DNA of 64,000 nucleotides from Stictocephala bisonia (Eukaryota > Arthropoda > Insecta > Hemiptera > Membracidae), in NCBI GenBank assembly GCA_035578905.1, contig JAQJVL010000155.1:1591501-1655500 (forward strand), in the 5' to 3' direction. Within the stretch, counting starts at the first letter, position 1; each line of letters begins with the position of its first letter. The notes below the pieces were generated by a model. The model saw nothing but the letters and a program-made list of their open reading frames with translations, had not been told where the DNA came from and made no database searches. A program made the position numbers and the translations under genes. Shown here in pieces: positions 37,701-52,700 of this stretch.

Positions 37701-40700
37701 AGTATTTTATTCTTTAAAACTGCATTTTTTTGCTTAGGAAAGTGAAAAGACCAATTTTATAAATAAAGGAAAGCTTGGCAAACGCCAAGAACGAAACAAA
37801 ATTGTTTTGTTCGAAAATTTGTAATTTAAATATGATAATATTACATTTATAATAGACTGTTTAAAACTCTCTATGTTTATTAATTTTACAAAATATATAA
37901 ACCTCATCATCATAAGCTACAATTTAAAATGCCTAGCTAGGATTGCATACCAATAAAATGAATGAATGCAAAGAATTGACAAAGCAATAGACTGACATTG
38001 CAGATAGTGATACTGTGCTGGCAGAGTCAACTACATTGCGGGTGGGGTAGTTAGTGGCGGTCGGCTCGCTCCACACTACATGCTGTCAGCGTTCCATGTT
38101 AATAGTTCTATGATATGCACATCTTCTTATACAGTATACATACCTTGGCATCTCCACTTCCATCGTCAGACGAGTTTGGCTTATTAAAAACACTAACAAA
38201 TTTCGCTAAATGTTCAAAATGCTTTGTCATTTCTGTTGCAAGGATCATGTCTATTATACTCTGTCTTGCTACCTTGTAGGTGTCTCGTTCTAAACCTGTA
38301 ATGTATTAATCATTTCAAGAATTAGTAAAAACATAAATTCAATTGATTAGTAATTAAAACACAAGCAATGACTATAAATTAGAAGATTGTCTGTCATATA
38401 GGTACCTACTGTGAAAACAGTATTCTTGTTTAGTAAATTTATTTCATGTTCGGTTTTCACAGTTAGTGCCTCTCTTTCTCCTCTATCTTCATCCCTCTGT
38501 CTATATCTCTCCAGAACAAGCTGAAGTGACCAATAGCTGAGCTAACAGTATGCTAAACAGTCATCCGAGTGCTCACTTAAAACCAATCACAGTTAGTAGT
38601 ACAGGCAAGCTAATGCATTGCACGTTTTTACCGTTTCCAAACAATAATATCTAAACATATTTTCTATATTGCACAGAAAAACGTTGAGATGTGTCTATTT
38701 GATAAAAATAAATTAGCATAAACTCATTCAGTCCACAGTGTAAGATAGAAATGCTATTTAACAATAATACAAAAAAATTCAAATAGAAAAAGTGGAAGTA
38801 TACGTGACTACCAATGTTTGATGCATGATAGGTGTGTGCATGATAACTAATAATAACATAACGCTAATAAAATGGGGTCAACCAATTGGAAGACAGGGCA
38901 AGTGATGAGTGGTCAGTGACAATAAGGAAGTGGTGTGGGCAGTTGAAGTTAGTTTTGGCAAGCGTGAAGATAGAGAAGCATGGAAGTGATGGCCGGAGTA
39001 GAAAGTCACTCGAAACTACCACACAAGAAAGACCAAGCATTTATAAATTTGTATAATTCAATAATGTTCGGAAGTGTTTCTAAATTTGTATAGTTCTATA
39101 ATGTAACATCATGTTTTAAAATAATTACTAATTTCGTTATCTGCCTGAGGGCGATTTAATAAGTGGAATGGAATGATCCTAAAATATAAATATTTTGATA
39201 ATTTGTCTAATAGTAATTAACTTATGTTTGATTACTCTTTTGTGAAATAATAAAGGGAAAATTATCATTTGAAATATATCGTGTCAATGTCCTGTTTTAA
39301 ATATTATATTATAGTCGTCTTCTTGAGAATGAATCTCTTGATTTAAACAATCTGCAGTTAAGTATGTAACAATAAATGAACATCCTGTTTTAGATATTGA
39401 ACTCATTGAGAGTACCTTCCTCACTATGCTAAGACCTTACACTCAAGGAAAAATCTAACGTTAAATTTGCCTCTAGATAACTTATCCAATTTTATAATAA
39501 TTCTTACTATTGAATTTAATTTATATCTTACAACAGGATTCTGTCAACATTAATGTAATTCTGTAACACTGGCATAATTCTATTAACTAGTTTTTAAATT
39601 CTTCAAATTTGTGAATCTATTGTTTGAATACTGGTGTAACAGGATCTGTAACTTTTTCAACAGTAAAGATGTTCATATCAAGAGTATAAACCAAAATAAT
39701 TCTTCCGCACATTACCTAGGCCTACTGTTTAGCTTTACATGTTTAAACTAGGGGACACCTCTGCATGCTTTGTGTGCCAACCCCACTCGCTACGCTTATG
39801 GGGAAAGCTCTGCCCTAACAGGATTGTAGTGGGAAGAAATTAAATTTGGGTGAATAAATAAAGCTAAAAGGAATAGAACTTAAATACATGAGAGCAATGA
39901 CAATTGATTATAGATTTTACCAGAATATTGCTACTAATGAAACATTTTAATACTTAAATATAATATTGCCAGATTTTTAACACAACTTTGAAACTATAAA
40001 ATTCAAAAGTAATATTTTAGATGAACATTACATCAGTGGTTCATTCATGACTTTTTAATTATTGTCGAATTAGAAATATTATACCTTTGAATATATTAAC
40101 TCTATCATCTCGAAGTGTCAGTTTGAATGTGAGAGCGGCATGGTGAGACTCTAAAACACTGACGTCATTGTACAGAATTGCAAGCTCATTGCTGGAGTTG
40201 GCCAGGAATGCACTGGAAAAGAACCACACATTTTACTATCACAATACTTGATTTTTATTATATCTGAAGTATTATGAAAAAGTAAAAACTACTAAAACTA
40301 CCATAACAGCCAATAAAAGTGTTATTCAAGGTTAAAAAAAAAAAAAAAAAAATGGAAATGCTTCTTCAACTTTTGTATGACTTTACTTTTAACCCTTTTC
40401 AGTAGGAACACTGTTTTAAGGTTTGTACTCTCCAGTCGGATATGCCACTATTGTGGCTCGACATGGTTCCGTGGCAACTCGATCATCAAACTTACCACTT
40501 TGTCCCGCGAGGTCGGAGAGGCCACTTTCGTGGCAATGGCCGCTTCGCCGTCAGCTCGGCATACAAACTCCCGCTGTGCATTGCCATGTCGGAAGCTTTT
40601 ATTGCGTATCTATTACATTTAGAGTCACCCAAAGTTTTTATTTAATTAAAAAACCAAATATGGATATAAAAACATTATAAAAATTTATTTAACATCTCTA

Positions 40701-43700
40701 ATACATAATGGTTCAATATTTTACTTTATTTGTATTAGTTCAATTACATTGTTCATGAAAAATAACACTGAAAATGCAACAAATAATGCATCGAAAAATA
40801 CATACTTTTTAAATGTTATTTTTTAGGGGAAAAAATGTTCAAACTGCAATTTTAAAACTTTTATAACATCTTAATATATGTAATATGCTAATTGTTTGCT
40901 TAAATTTGTATTTCTATTATAATAAAATACTGTATTATGAAAAAATACATTGATAATGCAACAAATAATACATTGAAAAATACATACTGTTTTAATGTTT
41001 AAATGTCGCTAACTGCGTAAAAAAGTGAGTTTTTCGTAACCATGATGATGTAGAAGATTTAACTTTTAGAAGTGAAGCCATACAAAAGTTGTGAAAGAGT
41101 TTCCATTTTTTTTTCACCTTGTATGTTGAATAAAATTTATTGGGTACTATTAATAAAGTATGACACTTTTTGAGATAGAACCTTTTTGAGACAGCTTTAG
41201 TCATCAAGAACAATTTCGTAAAGCGAAGTAAAAAAAATTTTGCAAAAATAGGTAAGGGTGTTTAAATCAACTTCTCAGACAGATGTCTTACAAAGAATAC
41301 CATATTACTCATAGTCACCAAGCAGTATTCTGCAAGGAGCAATTCCTACAGATTTGTTCTTGTAACGATAAAAATTTAACAATTAGTAATTTTATATTTT
41401 TGATCAAGTGTGATTGAGAAGAGAATATCTGTTGGTTGGTTTTTTGCAGAGTTTTGCCCATCGGACGACCTGGAACATGGATGTTGGCGCACCTTTGAAA
41501 TTTCTTAAAATTTGTACTGCCGTGTTCCCAAACTTGATTGGTGGAGAAGGTTATACATTTCTTTGTAAAGTTGTGTTCCGAGTATTGCTGACTGCTGGCT
41601 GAAATTTTTTTTAATATGGACCCTATCGCGATGTACATGTTATATAATTTAATGTGTAAGAAACCCAGGACAGGATAGCTGGATATTCAGTAGAAATAGT
41701 CTAAGATTTCAGATAGAAGTGTTTCATACATTATGTAATTGCAAGAAGGTAATAATAAATATAATTTTTATCTATTTCTGTATGTCTCAAACTTCCTTCA
41801 ATAAACTTGAACCTTGAATGCAAGCAACATAAGAAAAGTCGTAAATATTGACCATAGTATGCTGAGTGGCTTAAAATTTTTCCAGTGGAAATTTCGGCAT
41901 TAATATTAAGGTAATATATTTAAATGACTATAGCTTCATTAAGACAAAATCACTGTTAATGGTTTAGCATAGTTTGTGTATATTCATTTTGTATTTTAAG
42001 AGTAACAGAATAGTTATGCCCTTCTACTAGATGTCGGAAACAACTCGAGAGACTATTCAGTTTTGTCATTGTAGTGATTTTCCAGTGGAAAAAATTAAAA
42101 AAATATTACCATGTCACACTTTGATTCCAAGAAGAGCAGATACCTACCACAGCCATGTCTCGCAACATAAGGGCGATGCATAAATGCACCCATTACATTC
42201 AATGTATTTAAAGCGAACGTGTAACACTTTTGGAATGCTCATTCTTAAATACTCAAATTAAATCAAAATAAACTTTATTCCACAAAAATAAACAGCTCTC
42301 TCATACAGTAAAATGGAAAAGATATTCTCCTAAAAGACTACAGATCTGAGCGGGGGGAAGAGCTCAACTCACAGCCTTAAAAGAACTATAAGACTACGAC
42401 GTAACTTAAAGCAATAAAGAATTATATAGATTATAATAAAGCTAAATAAGATTAATTAATTTGAATTGTATGTATGTATATTTAAAATACATAGCTAATA
42501 AATTTGAAAAATTAGAAGGAAATAATTAGGTAATACTACTGGAACCAAAACTAAAAATAATATATTAATGATAAAAATAATATACCAAAACATTCTAAGT
42601 CTGCAATTACAGTAAACATTTTAAATTAAATTAAATAGAAAAATGTGTATTAATTAATTATTAAAGTTGAGCCTAACATATGGTGACTGTAATAAGCCTT
42701 CTATGGCCTCCCAACCAATATTGTACAGCCAATTTGTGAGTGTTCGTTTATATGTGGCAACACTGCCTCTTTCAGTGGCAGTTATCTCAGCCGGCAAATT
42801 TCTGTAAAAAATGTGAGAAAGATAATAAGAGCTATGAAGTTGTAGCCCGTGTTTAAAATTCCTCCAGTGACACGAAATGGTTTGTATTTGTGCATAAATG
42901 CTCCCATTTGATTCAAAACAACTAGGAATGTGACATGTTTGTTGCAGAATGCAGAACGTGCTACATAAAACCAGCCTTATGTAACAGCATCATCTAAAGT
43001 CATTCACTTATTGTTATTGAAAAATCTGATTAGGGATGACACATTACCAGTGTAAAGTATATTACAAGGCTGAAGAACTAAGGAAGAATACAAATCTTAG
43101 CATTTTCAAAATTATCTAAAAATTTCAAAAGAAAAGAAGAGGGAAAAAAATTAGTCAACCATGATCTTGATTGACATGTCATTCTAGACTGTTTGTTTTT
43201 TTTATCACCCCTCTTGATTTTCACCCATCCCTGCAGCCTTCTTAATTGTAATCTTCGTTTTCCATTTTGGCTTAAAATCACAACAGATTCAACTATTAAC
43301 AGTTCTATATTTTATTCATAATAATGCATCATAAATCAAACAGGATTGAAACAGAATAAGCTGTAGTTGCCGTCTTGATCAGCTTTGTCAACTTTTAATT
43401 GTTACCACATCTTCATATCTATTGTTTCTTCTTATTTGAAGTTATTTGTTGATGAGACGGCGCCAACTTCCGCAAAGAAAACTTTTATCAAAGAGCTTTA
43501 TTCAGATTTGGAAATGCGGGTGTGGTAAGTTTATCACACACTGCATTACGGAAAATGTAACTAAAACCCACCGAGTAGTGCTGAAATTATCAGTATTGTT
43601 CAAAAATTTCACTAGTACTTTTTTTTTGGGCAGAAGAATTATTTAGATCATCCAAAACTTTCTGCACAAATTAAAACTACGAAAGTCAACAAAATGAAGC

Positions 43701-46700
43701 ATTAACTGAACATCTTTAAAACTGAATGTAAGAAATATGTCACTGAGAAGAATGTTCAAAAAAAGCTTGCTTGTTTTCTCTATAACTACAAGATGCAAAC
43801 TGGGCAACCTTTGATCTATATAGACAAAATATTAAGAGTTGAGTACTGTTTACTTGGCACGTGCCTTAATTTTTGAACAATGTATATAATTGTAAAATAC
43901 TAGTGTAAAATTGCTCTCAACAATCTGAATGTTGGTATTTACAACCAAGAAATACTTTAACACTATCCATCGGACACTATGCATAAAATATTTCACCACT
44001 TTACACCTATTAGTCACCAACAGGCAAAGAATAGTCACCTTGACTTTCCCGGATGGTCGATATCATGGCAGGCAGCAGCAATAAGACAACAAGCTTCATC
44101 CAATTCATCGAGAAGGCGTTTGATCCTTTCCCGTTCCAGGAAACATGCTGTTGACTGTAGTACGTCTGCCGCATGAGAGGAGTTGTGGTACGTGTTTGTG
44201 ACGTGATAATGACGCTCGATCACTGTCAGCCAGTTGTATAACGTCTTTTCATCACAGCCAAGTGTCTTGTGGACATCAAAGTGCAGAAGAAGATTCATCC
44301 CTAGGAATACCAGCGGCCTGTAATATAGAGATGGATCAGGAGTGAAGTCGAGGGAGAATATAATTTCATTATAAGACTCAAGGAAATGTTTTATTTCAAT
44401 TCTAGATTTGCAGTCAATTTCATGGACACAATTTGTATAATAAATCGTGGATTACAAAATTTATAGTCATATTTCCACTGATCATTATCGTATACTAGCC
44501 TATAGCCCTTGCTTTGATACAGGTTATATACACTTGCTTACCATTTCTTCCATGGTTCTCTGTAAACATCAGATAAATATGAAACCTCAGCCTGCTTCAA
44601 TTCTCATAAATAATAATGTGTCGTATTCTAGAAAATCTTATATGTGTTCCTTATGAGGATGAAAAAAAGCAATCATCTCAGAGTTAGTAGAAATTACATT
44701 AAAATTTTAAGAATGAGAACCAAATTAGCTAAGCTTTTGTGTCAGGTTTATGTTTTTAGTATCAGCTGTTTGAAATTTATTATAAAATTAAATTAATACC
44801 AGTTCTACTCTTAAGGAAAAAAGGAAAGGTTAAGGGGTTGCTTCTATCACTTAGGAATTGAATTTTGAGAATTCTTTTCTTAGTGGGTAAATAGTGAGTC
44901 TTTATGATACAAAAGCTAACTTCCCTCCAAATTTCACAAAAATCTGTTCAATGGTTCTGGAGATTTCGTAATGAGTGAACACACCGTTTTCAGATTATAT
45001 GCATTAAGATTACTGAATCAGTAAAATTAGCGTTGTTGCATAATAATTCTTTAACAAATTAAATATTGCTTAGTAACCATGTACCTCTTGCCTGTCAGTT
45101 CTTCCAGCCTGAAAATATTGAAGTCCCAGAGTAGAGCTGAGTCCAGGAGTTCCTTGATCTGAGGGGAGGCGTTCATTGCAAACACTGCCTTTGCTCCAGG
45201 CGGGAGTGCCTGAGCCGCCTTCACAGCTGCCGAGTCGTTGGAACTTCGTCTGGTGGTTGACACAGGAACTGGGCCTTGCTAAAGCATATTTTCTTTCACC
45301 ATTTACTCTTTACCAACACTTTAACAGACATAATATCATAGTTCTCACTATTTCAAGATGTGATAAAGTAATGGAGATTTAATATTTACAAGTAATTTAA
45401 TGACAAATAAATTATTGTTATCATCATAAAGCTTAAATGTATAAAAATATTTTAAGACAAACATGGTGGATCTGAAACATTCTTTTAATAAAATGCAAGT
45501 GCTTAATTTGATATCAAGGACTGCTAATAAATAAATCTTCTTTTCTTTAACATATTAACTTTGGATAGTAAATAGTGATTACCGCCAACTAAGGGTGGTG
45601 GAGGGGAGAAACAAGCGTGGTGGTCAATGCTCGAAACAAACTTAAATTCTCTTATCAATTCTGATTTTCATATGCGTAGCCGATGAAGAGATGTGTGTAT
45701 GTTTGGGATCGCAGTGATATGTAAAAAGGCTATGGGCAGCTGATATCATGTTCCTGGATCCCTGCGGATATTTCATTAAATGATTTTTTTTTACGAGTTT
45801 GCTACACCTGCTGCCATGATGCCTTTCATTCTCCTCAAGGCCAACTATTTTTAAAAAGATGACACAGTTGTCAAGAGCCCCCTTGAATCAGATTTTAGTT
45901 GTATCCCATGACTTACTTTTAATTACATATAACCATTGTTCAAATTTAGTATTTTTAAAAATAAAACAAAACCAGTTGGTATTAATCTATTCTCAGGGAA
46001 ACTAGTCATATTTAGCTTGTAAAGCATGTTAACATTTGAAATACAAATATTATAAATATTGAACATTTTCAAGTGAAATAATATCCAACTGCAAAATGTG
46101 GGTGTCAGCTACTGATAAACTTGCTGCCTGGTAATCAAGCAAGGAGGAGAGAGTAAATTGCCACAACTGTTCATATCACACAATGGTTTGGGGATGGGCT
46201 TGGTCTTCTGATAGTCATCAGAGTTGCAAGTACTTCCAAAATAAACACCAGATTTTGAAGCTTAACTGTGAGAAAATTATCCACTGAAGAAGACTGTTAA
46301 ATATCTGAAGTAATTTTAAAATTCTGCAATTATTCTGCCTATAGGCATGATTAAACTCTCATTTTTTGCAGTGATCGTGTTTAAATACGGATTATTCTAA
46401 AAGTTGATTAGATTAGCGTCCTAGTATGAATGTTGTATTTTTATTTACAATTACAAATGTCTAGAATCCGATGTTATTATTATATTGTCAAACAATAATA
46501 AATACTGCAAATCTCAGCAAATATAAATGTTATAAGTTAAGTTTTATTTTGTACATTGTAATGCCAACATTTAAACAAAGTTAAAACTTGACAGGACATT
46601 TTATAGCACAATAATCAACTGGGATTATAATCCAATCTACTATTTGAAACCAAGAAGTATAAATTTTATAAAATCCTGTTACTTACAGTAATGAGAGCAC

Positions 46701-49700
46701 CTATCAGGTCTGAAGTAACAGGATCTTCACACCTGAGATTATCAGCCTTCAGGTGAGAGGAGTAAAGTTCTGTGGTCCGGAGAATGTCTACAACCTGGAA
46801 AATATTAGATACATGTCAAAGAAAAGACAATTGAACATTACTAATATAACAGTAATATAACCTAATTAGCTACACTAAAATGAACTAAAAATGTGTATGC
46901 TAAATATATTGAAATCGTAAAATACCAGTAATCTAGAGCAAATATAAGAGTATTTTAAGATGATGAAAAGATTAAATATTTAGAACAAGAAAATTAGTTT
47001 TGTATGAGTAGAGGAGCTAATATTTGTGATAGAAACAAATAGCCAATTATTAAACCATGAGTAAAACTTTTAAGAATATTAGTAAGAGAAGTATCTAAAC
47101 AAATTTAGATTTAATACTAATTGCTACATTGAATTTTTCTAAAGATAAGGACCAATAATCTGAAATTGGTGTGATTATTTATGAAGTGACCTATTATATA
47201 TTTAGTTCTACCATAACAGCAAATATGTGAAAACAACATCTGAACAAGACACATCAATTAATCAGTAATAACAACATTGATAGTGGCAACAAATAAAACA
47301 ATGAATCAATGTAATAAGAAAAAAAATTAGCTTCTTGTCAGAAATTACTCAAATTATGTGCAGCCGAGTTTGAAGGTTGTTTACTAAGAAACTAAGAGAC
47401 GTGTGAAAAAAATCATTGTTTCCCCGTTTAACTGTACTTTATGAAATATGCGTTTTAAAAGTTTATTACAAGTTTTAGTAATTTTTATCCTAGTTGGAAA
47501 AAAAGGACCGGAATTTTAACTAGTTTTCACTGTACATTACACTGACACCGTTATTACTAAAAAAACCTTTCTATGTATCACATAGAATACCTGGTTGATA
47601 GGAAGGTTTCTACAAGTTTCATTATACCGTGTTTAGGATTTCAACTATCTGAGAAAAAATTTCTTATCAATTTCCTGAAACATTGTTTTCTCGGCTTCTA
47701 GAGGTCGTATAATTAATTACTTAGTCTTGCTGTGATTCTTATGACATGTACAGTTACGATACATTACTTTCATATGTGTAAATAGATGCAATGATTTTAT
47801 ATTGATTAAATCAATTAGATTCATCAATTTAAAGTCATTTTTAATTTATTTAAGTAGATTTAAAATCACTAAATTTTTACACTTATGAAAGTAATGTATC
47901 GTAAATATACATGTCATAAGGATCACAACAAGACAGTGCATAAAATAACATGTTAACTGGGCGACACAAGTGTTGACTAGTTCCAAGATTTTGTCACCCA
48001 GTGGAGGTAGATGGTGCCGGCAAATTTTTAAGGAAAAAATCATCAATTTAAGTGATATTCTTCAAACATTAAATATTTTAACTCATGCAAATTATAATGC
48101 TTTTTAAGCTTTATAGAAAGTACAAACAAAGGATTCTTTAAAGAATTTATGATTCCAGGTCAAGCACATATAAAGTGATGTGCAGTCAATGCAGAGTGAT
48201 GTGTATAATGTGCGGGGTGTGGCAAACAAAATGTTCTACAATAAAACGGTTCTGAAATTAATTGTTTGCTTTAAATATTTCAATCTACCTCAGTGAAAAT
48301 ACAAATCAAACTATCTTAACTTAATTAGTTTTTACTAAAGATAAAATAAAACATAAGCTTGGTTTCTCAACAAATTATTCTTACAAATATGTTTAGAAAT
48401 CACAATATATTAAAAATTCTAAAATTTATAAAACTTTCCTATCAACCATGTATTAAAACATAAATGTGATACATTTACGGTTTTTTTTAGTAATGTCAAT
48501 GTAATGTACAGTGAAAACTAGTTAAAATCCTGGTACTTTTTTGTTCCAACTAGGATAAATATTATTAAAACTCGTAATTAAATTTAAAAATGCATATTTC
48601 TTAATGTACAGTAAAAAAGGAAAAACAAAGGTTTGATTTAATATTTCGTATGTCTTTTAGTTCTTAGTAAACGACATTCAAACTCGGATGCACATAATTT
48701 CTGCGCTGACAGTACATATAATTAATTAAGTACTATATACATGTAGAATATTAATATATGTATGCTTTTTTCCATATGGACATCAACCTAGATGGGCTGG
48801 ACGCTGTGTAACCATTTACCAAAAGACATTCAAAGTACTAACTACGTAGTTTAATGATCTTTGAACAGGCATTTAAAATTATTATAATTTAGTTTCCTTC
48901 TGTCCATCTCTCAGGTGACTGAGAACTGTCATCGTTTGTAGGTAGATCACTGAAAACTGTGACCAACGCATTACTTGGCATTAGCCTAGGAATGTTACAA
49001 ATTTTCAGATACAACATGGTCTCTTGAAATTTAGAAAAGAGGATGCACCGAACTGGTAGTGTTTGTTAAAAGGAATATTTAGAGCTAACTTGCTACTTTG
49101 TGCCCAAGAGCAATCTCTCATTGATTTGCTACTTATTATCTCATATTGGTATTTGGACCGATCTACGTCTGAAGATACTGAGCAAAGTAAGATAAACAGT
49201 AGTACACCTTTAACTATGAAAGATTGTATTTTATCGATTCAGAGCTGAACTGAATGTAAGTGAAGCCACCACTTTCCTAATATTATGTGGACTATTAGGT
49301 CTTAATCGCCAGCCTGATATAATTGCCGGTATTTTTATTAATGTCACATCACGAATTGTGTTCCATTGCACTAAATGTGCTAACTGTGAAGATTTCGGTG
49401 CTAAGGTACATGCCGTTCAGAAACATGCTTGGCATCTGCCTTGTACGCATTACCAATTATTGCGCTCCTTTTTTCTATCCAGTTTAATGTAAATGAGTGG
49501 GTTTGATAGATCAAATTGCTTGATAGTCTATTGAAAGTACATAGCTTTTTGAATATTGGTGAACATCATAGTCTACCAGGTAGTTGCGGTTTATCGTCAC
49601 TAAACTGATGGTGCATTACCCTGACGATAAATGATGCATAATGTAAAATGTAATTTTCTTTTTTGGTCTCAGGACTCTTGAAGTTCAATACCTCATCAGG

Positions 49701-52700
49701 TGTACTTTACAGTGCTCCATATTTCAGTACTAGAGGTGTGCTAGTGTTGTTTCCACTTCGTTTAGTCTCTTCCGTCGCAGATAAGTCCAAAGACCACTGT
49801 GAGACAGCTAGATATCAAGTCAATGAGATATTGATCTTCACAGAGTAGTGATTTATGCTTTAAATATTTGTTTTCACAAACACTAAATCAGTGCTTTCTC
49901 TTTCTAAATCTTAAGAGACTACATTGTACCTCAAAGTTTATAAAAATTTGTACAATTTCTGGATTACAGTGCAGTTTTATATGATTTGCTGCAAACAGTG
50001 TTAGTTCTCAGTCATTTAAGAGGTAGAAAGTAAGACAACTAAATTATAATAATTTCAAAGTGGTTCAGGAAAGAATCTAAAGGCTTTACCACAACATGAG
50101 GCCGCTGGAGAAACCATTTTACTGTCTAGACTAATCTCTATTTTTGGATTGACCGAGCCTTATGATAAACGCTATACAATATCATAATTTTAATGTTTAA
50201 TAAACGACTACTATTAGTTTATGACATAACTTTTTATTTATGTATAACTTTTTATAACAATTTTATTCTCAAAGAATAATTATAAAAATGGATTTATTTT
50301 CAATCACAATACTAAATGCAAGTCTAAAAAAAGTTAAAGAGAAAGTAAACAATAAAAACCTATTAATTTACTGTACAATATTCATTTTTATTTTTCCAAA
50401 TTCTTTTACCGATTTCTATTTTGGATTAAGCAGCTTTTCGGATTACTGAAATTCGGGTCAGCGAGACTACTGTATAAAAATTGCAAAATATATAAATTCA
50501 TTTGATCTGTTTTATACCTCCAAAATTTATATAATACATGCAGCTTACAAGATCTACAGACTAGTTGCTTGTCATTAGCAAGAAGTATGAAAAATTGTAC
50601 CTTGTCCAAGATCTGGACAACTTGGCCCGTAGAGTTCTCTTGTGCAGCACAGATGAGCGAGATTACTCGTGTAATAGGAGCTTCCAGAGGCAGGTTGTGT
50701 AGTTTGGCAAGACTCTGCCTTCTGGCTGATTGTGCACCTGTAAAACATTCAGTTGATAAAGAAAAGCGCACTAAAAATCAATAATATAACAGGTGTTAGT
50801 TATACCACGCTCAAACACTGCAGTATCGGATGCAAACTAGGGTTGTCATATACCTGATCAGTGGCGTAGCCGGGAAGTACCTGAGGGGAGGGTCCATGAT
50901 ATTTGTATGGGGGGGGGCATTTTTTCCCAGAAATATGTTTTAAAGAACCAGTTTTAAAGGTCAAATTAGCAATTATTTAAAAATTGTAGGTGTATTAAGA
51001 CACAATTTAAGTATTTTTTATCAATGAGATAAGTCATACAATATTTATTACCTTAATAATTTAAATTGTTCCATTTTGTTTGCTATAAATAAAACTAAAA
51101 ATTACTTAAGTTTTATCTATGCGCATTTAAATATTTATTAAAATAAGTTTATTCACTTTCTGTTATTTGATTTTTAAGTTTTGATCATAATATACTTCAT
51201 TATTTCAGAACCGAAATGTTTTCACAATAAAGTTTTTCATAAGTAAGGCAGGTGTAATCATATAAGCTACTAGATGTACCCGCCGGCTTCGCCGGTCTTA
51301 ATATTGAGTTTGATTTAGAACCTAATAGCTGAAAGAATTCGAGCATTTTTGCTTCTTCTATCAATATTAGATTTTTTAGGAGGCATGTCATAAAAAGTAA
51401 ACTGCAAAACAAATAATTATTTATTTTTTATTTTCACGTTTCGCCACATGTTTTAATTACCGAGGAAAAAAGCTTACCACCAAATACAGATCACCTGATC
51501 AAGTTAAAGTATTGTGTGCTACACTCTCAAGGTGAAATGTAGAACTACAATAAATCAAAACATATACAGTACTGTTGTTGTGAGAACTTCAATCTGCTTA
51601 TGGCATGTGAAACTACATTAAACCACACAGTCATATGTTTTGATTCAGATTCTCCATTTGAATAACATGGGATCTTTAGGAGCCCGTAGGGCGGGACCCT
51701 GTGGACGGATCTGCATGAAACTTCACAGAAACCATCTCGGGAGTATACAGGACAACATCCTAAAGTTTCATGGCGATCGGTTGGATGGTTTGGCAGCGCA
51801 TAAACTTCAAACATATATATATAAACATCCTCTTTTATAAATATAGATAAATGAAAAACACCTCTACAATGAAAGTAAGACATCATTTATCACATTAACT
51901 TATCCCATGTCTGCTTATTTATTGCATTGCATTGACAGTGTAATGTACAGTGTGTGTTTTAACGTATTATTTTAAGATAATAATAATTAAGTTTATTCTT
52001 AATTATTTCAAACATGTACCCAGAATATAGTTTTATATCTCCATTATCACACAGTAAAGCCGGAATCGGGGAGGGGGGGCAAAACAAGAACCAAATTCTT
52101 CTTACGATGTGTGCCGAATGGTTTTTAGAAATCTCACCAACCCTGATGGAAGTAGAGATATTCTTTCTGATTTGGCTACATTCTTTTATGACCCTGGACA
52201 ACGTTTTTGGGCATTGAGAAAAAAAATTCAAATTAGTTGATGATTACCTCTCAATTACCTTAGAAACAGTTGTTAGAAGAGATATCAGTCTGAAATTGCT
52301 CATTACAGATTTTTATCCTGATTTGAAAATAGGAACAACTTTAGCAATTTTTAATGCGTTTGGGAACTCACCAGATGTAATACTTAAATTGACAATGTGC
52401 AATAAAGGTTCTATCAGTACTTCAATATTAGTTTCTTTAATAATATTAGTAGGAATATCATTCCAACCAGGTGTCGAGCGACATTTTATATTTAGTATAG
52501 ACTCGAATAGTTCTTGTCGAGTAACAGGTCTCATTATAAAAACTGAGTCCACGGCATGAGTGACATCTTCATCGCCTACAGGCCCATTTTGGGTGAGTGC
52601 ACTAGCCAGCAGTGCTCACACTGTGGAGAAATAATTGTTAAACATATTGCAGATCTCTTTAATCTTAACTGGAGAGGCAGTGTCGCCGTGCTCGCAGTAA

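Noticed and set aside
41315..41638. 107-codon minus ORF
   Set aside because: Not recognised, overlaps an opposite ORF, with no splice or composition support.
50430..50475. GGGTCAGCGAGACTACTGTA, looks like a pogo/Tigger end
   Set aside because: No partner end and no transposase seen.
50868..50940. CAGTGGCGTAGCCGGGAAG, looks like a hAT-type end next to a poly(G) run
   Set aside because: No inverted partner or 8-bp duplication found.
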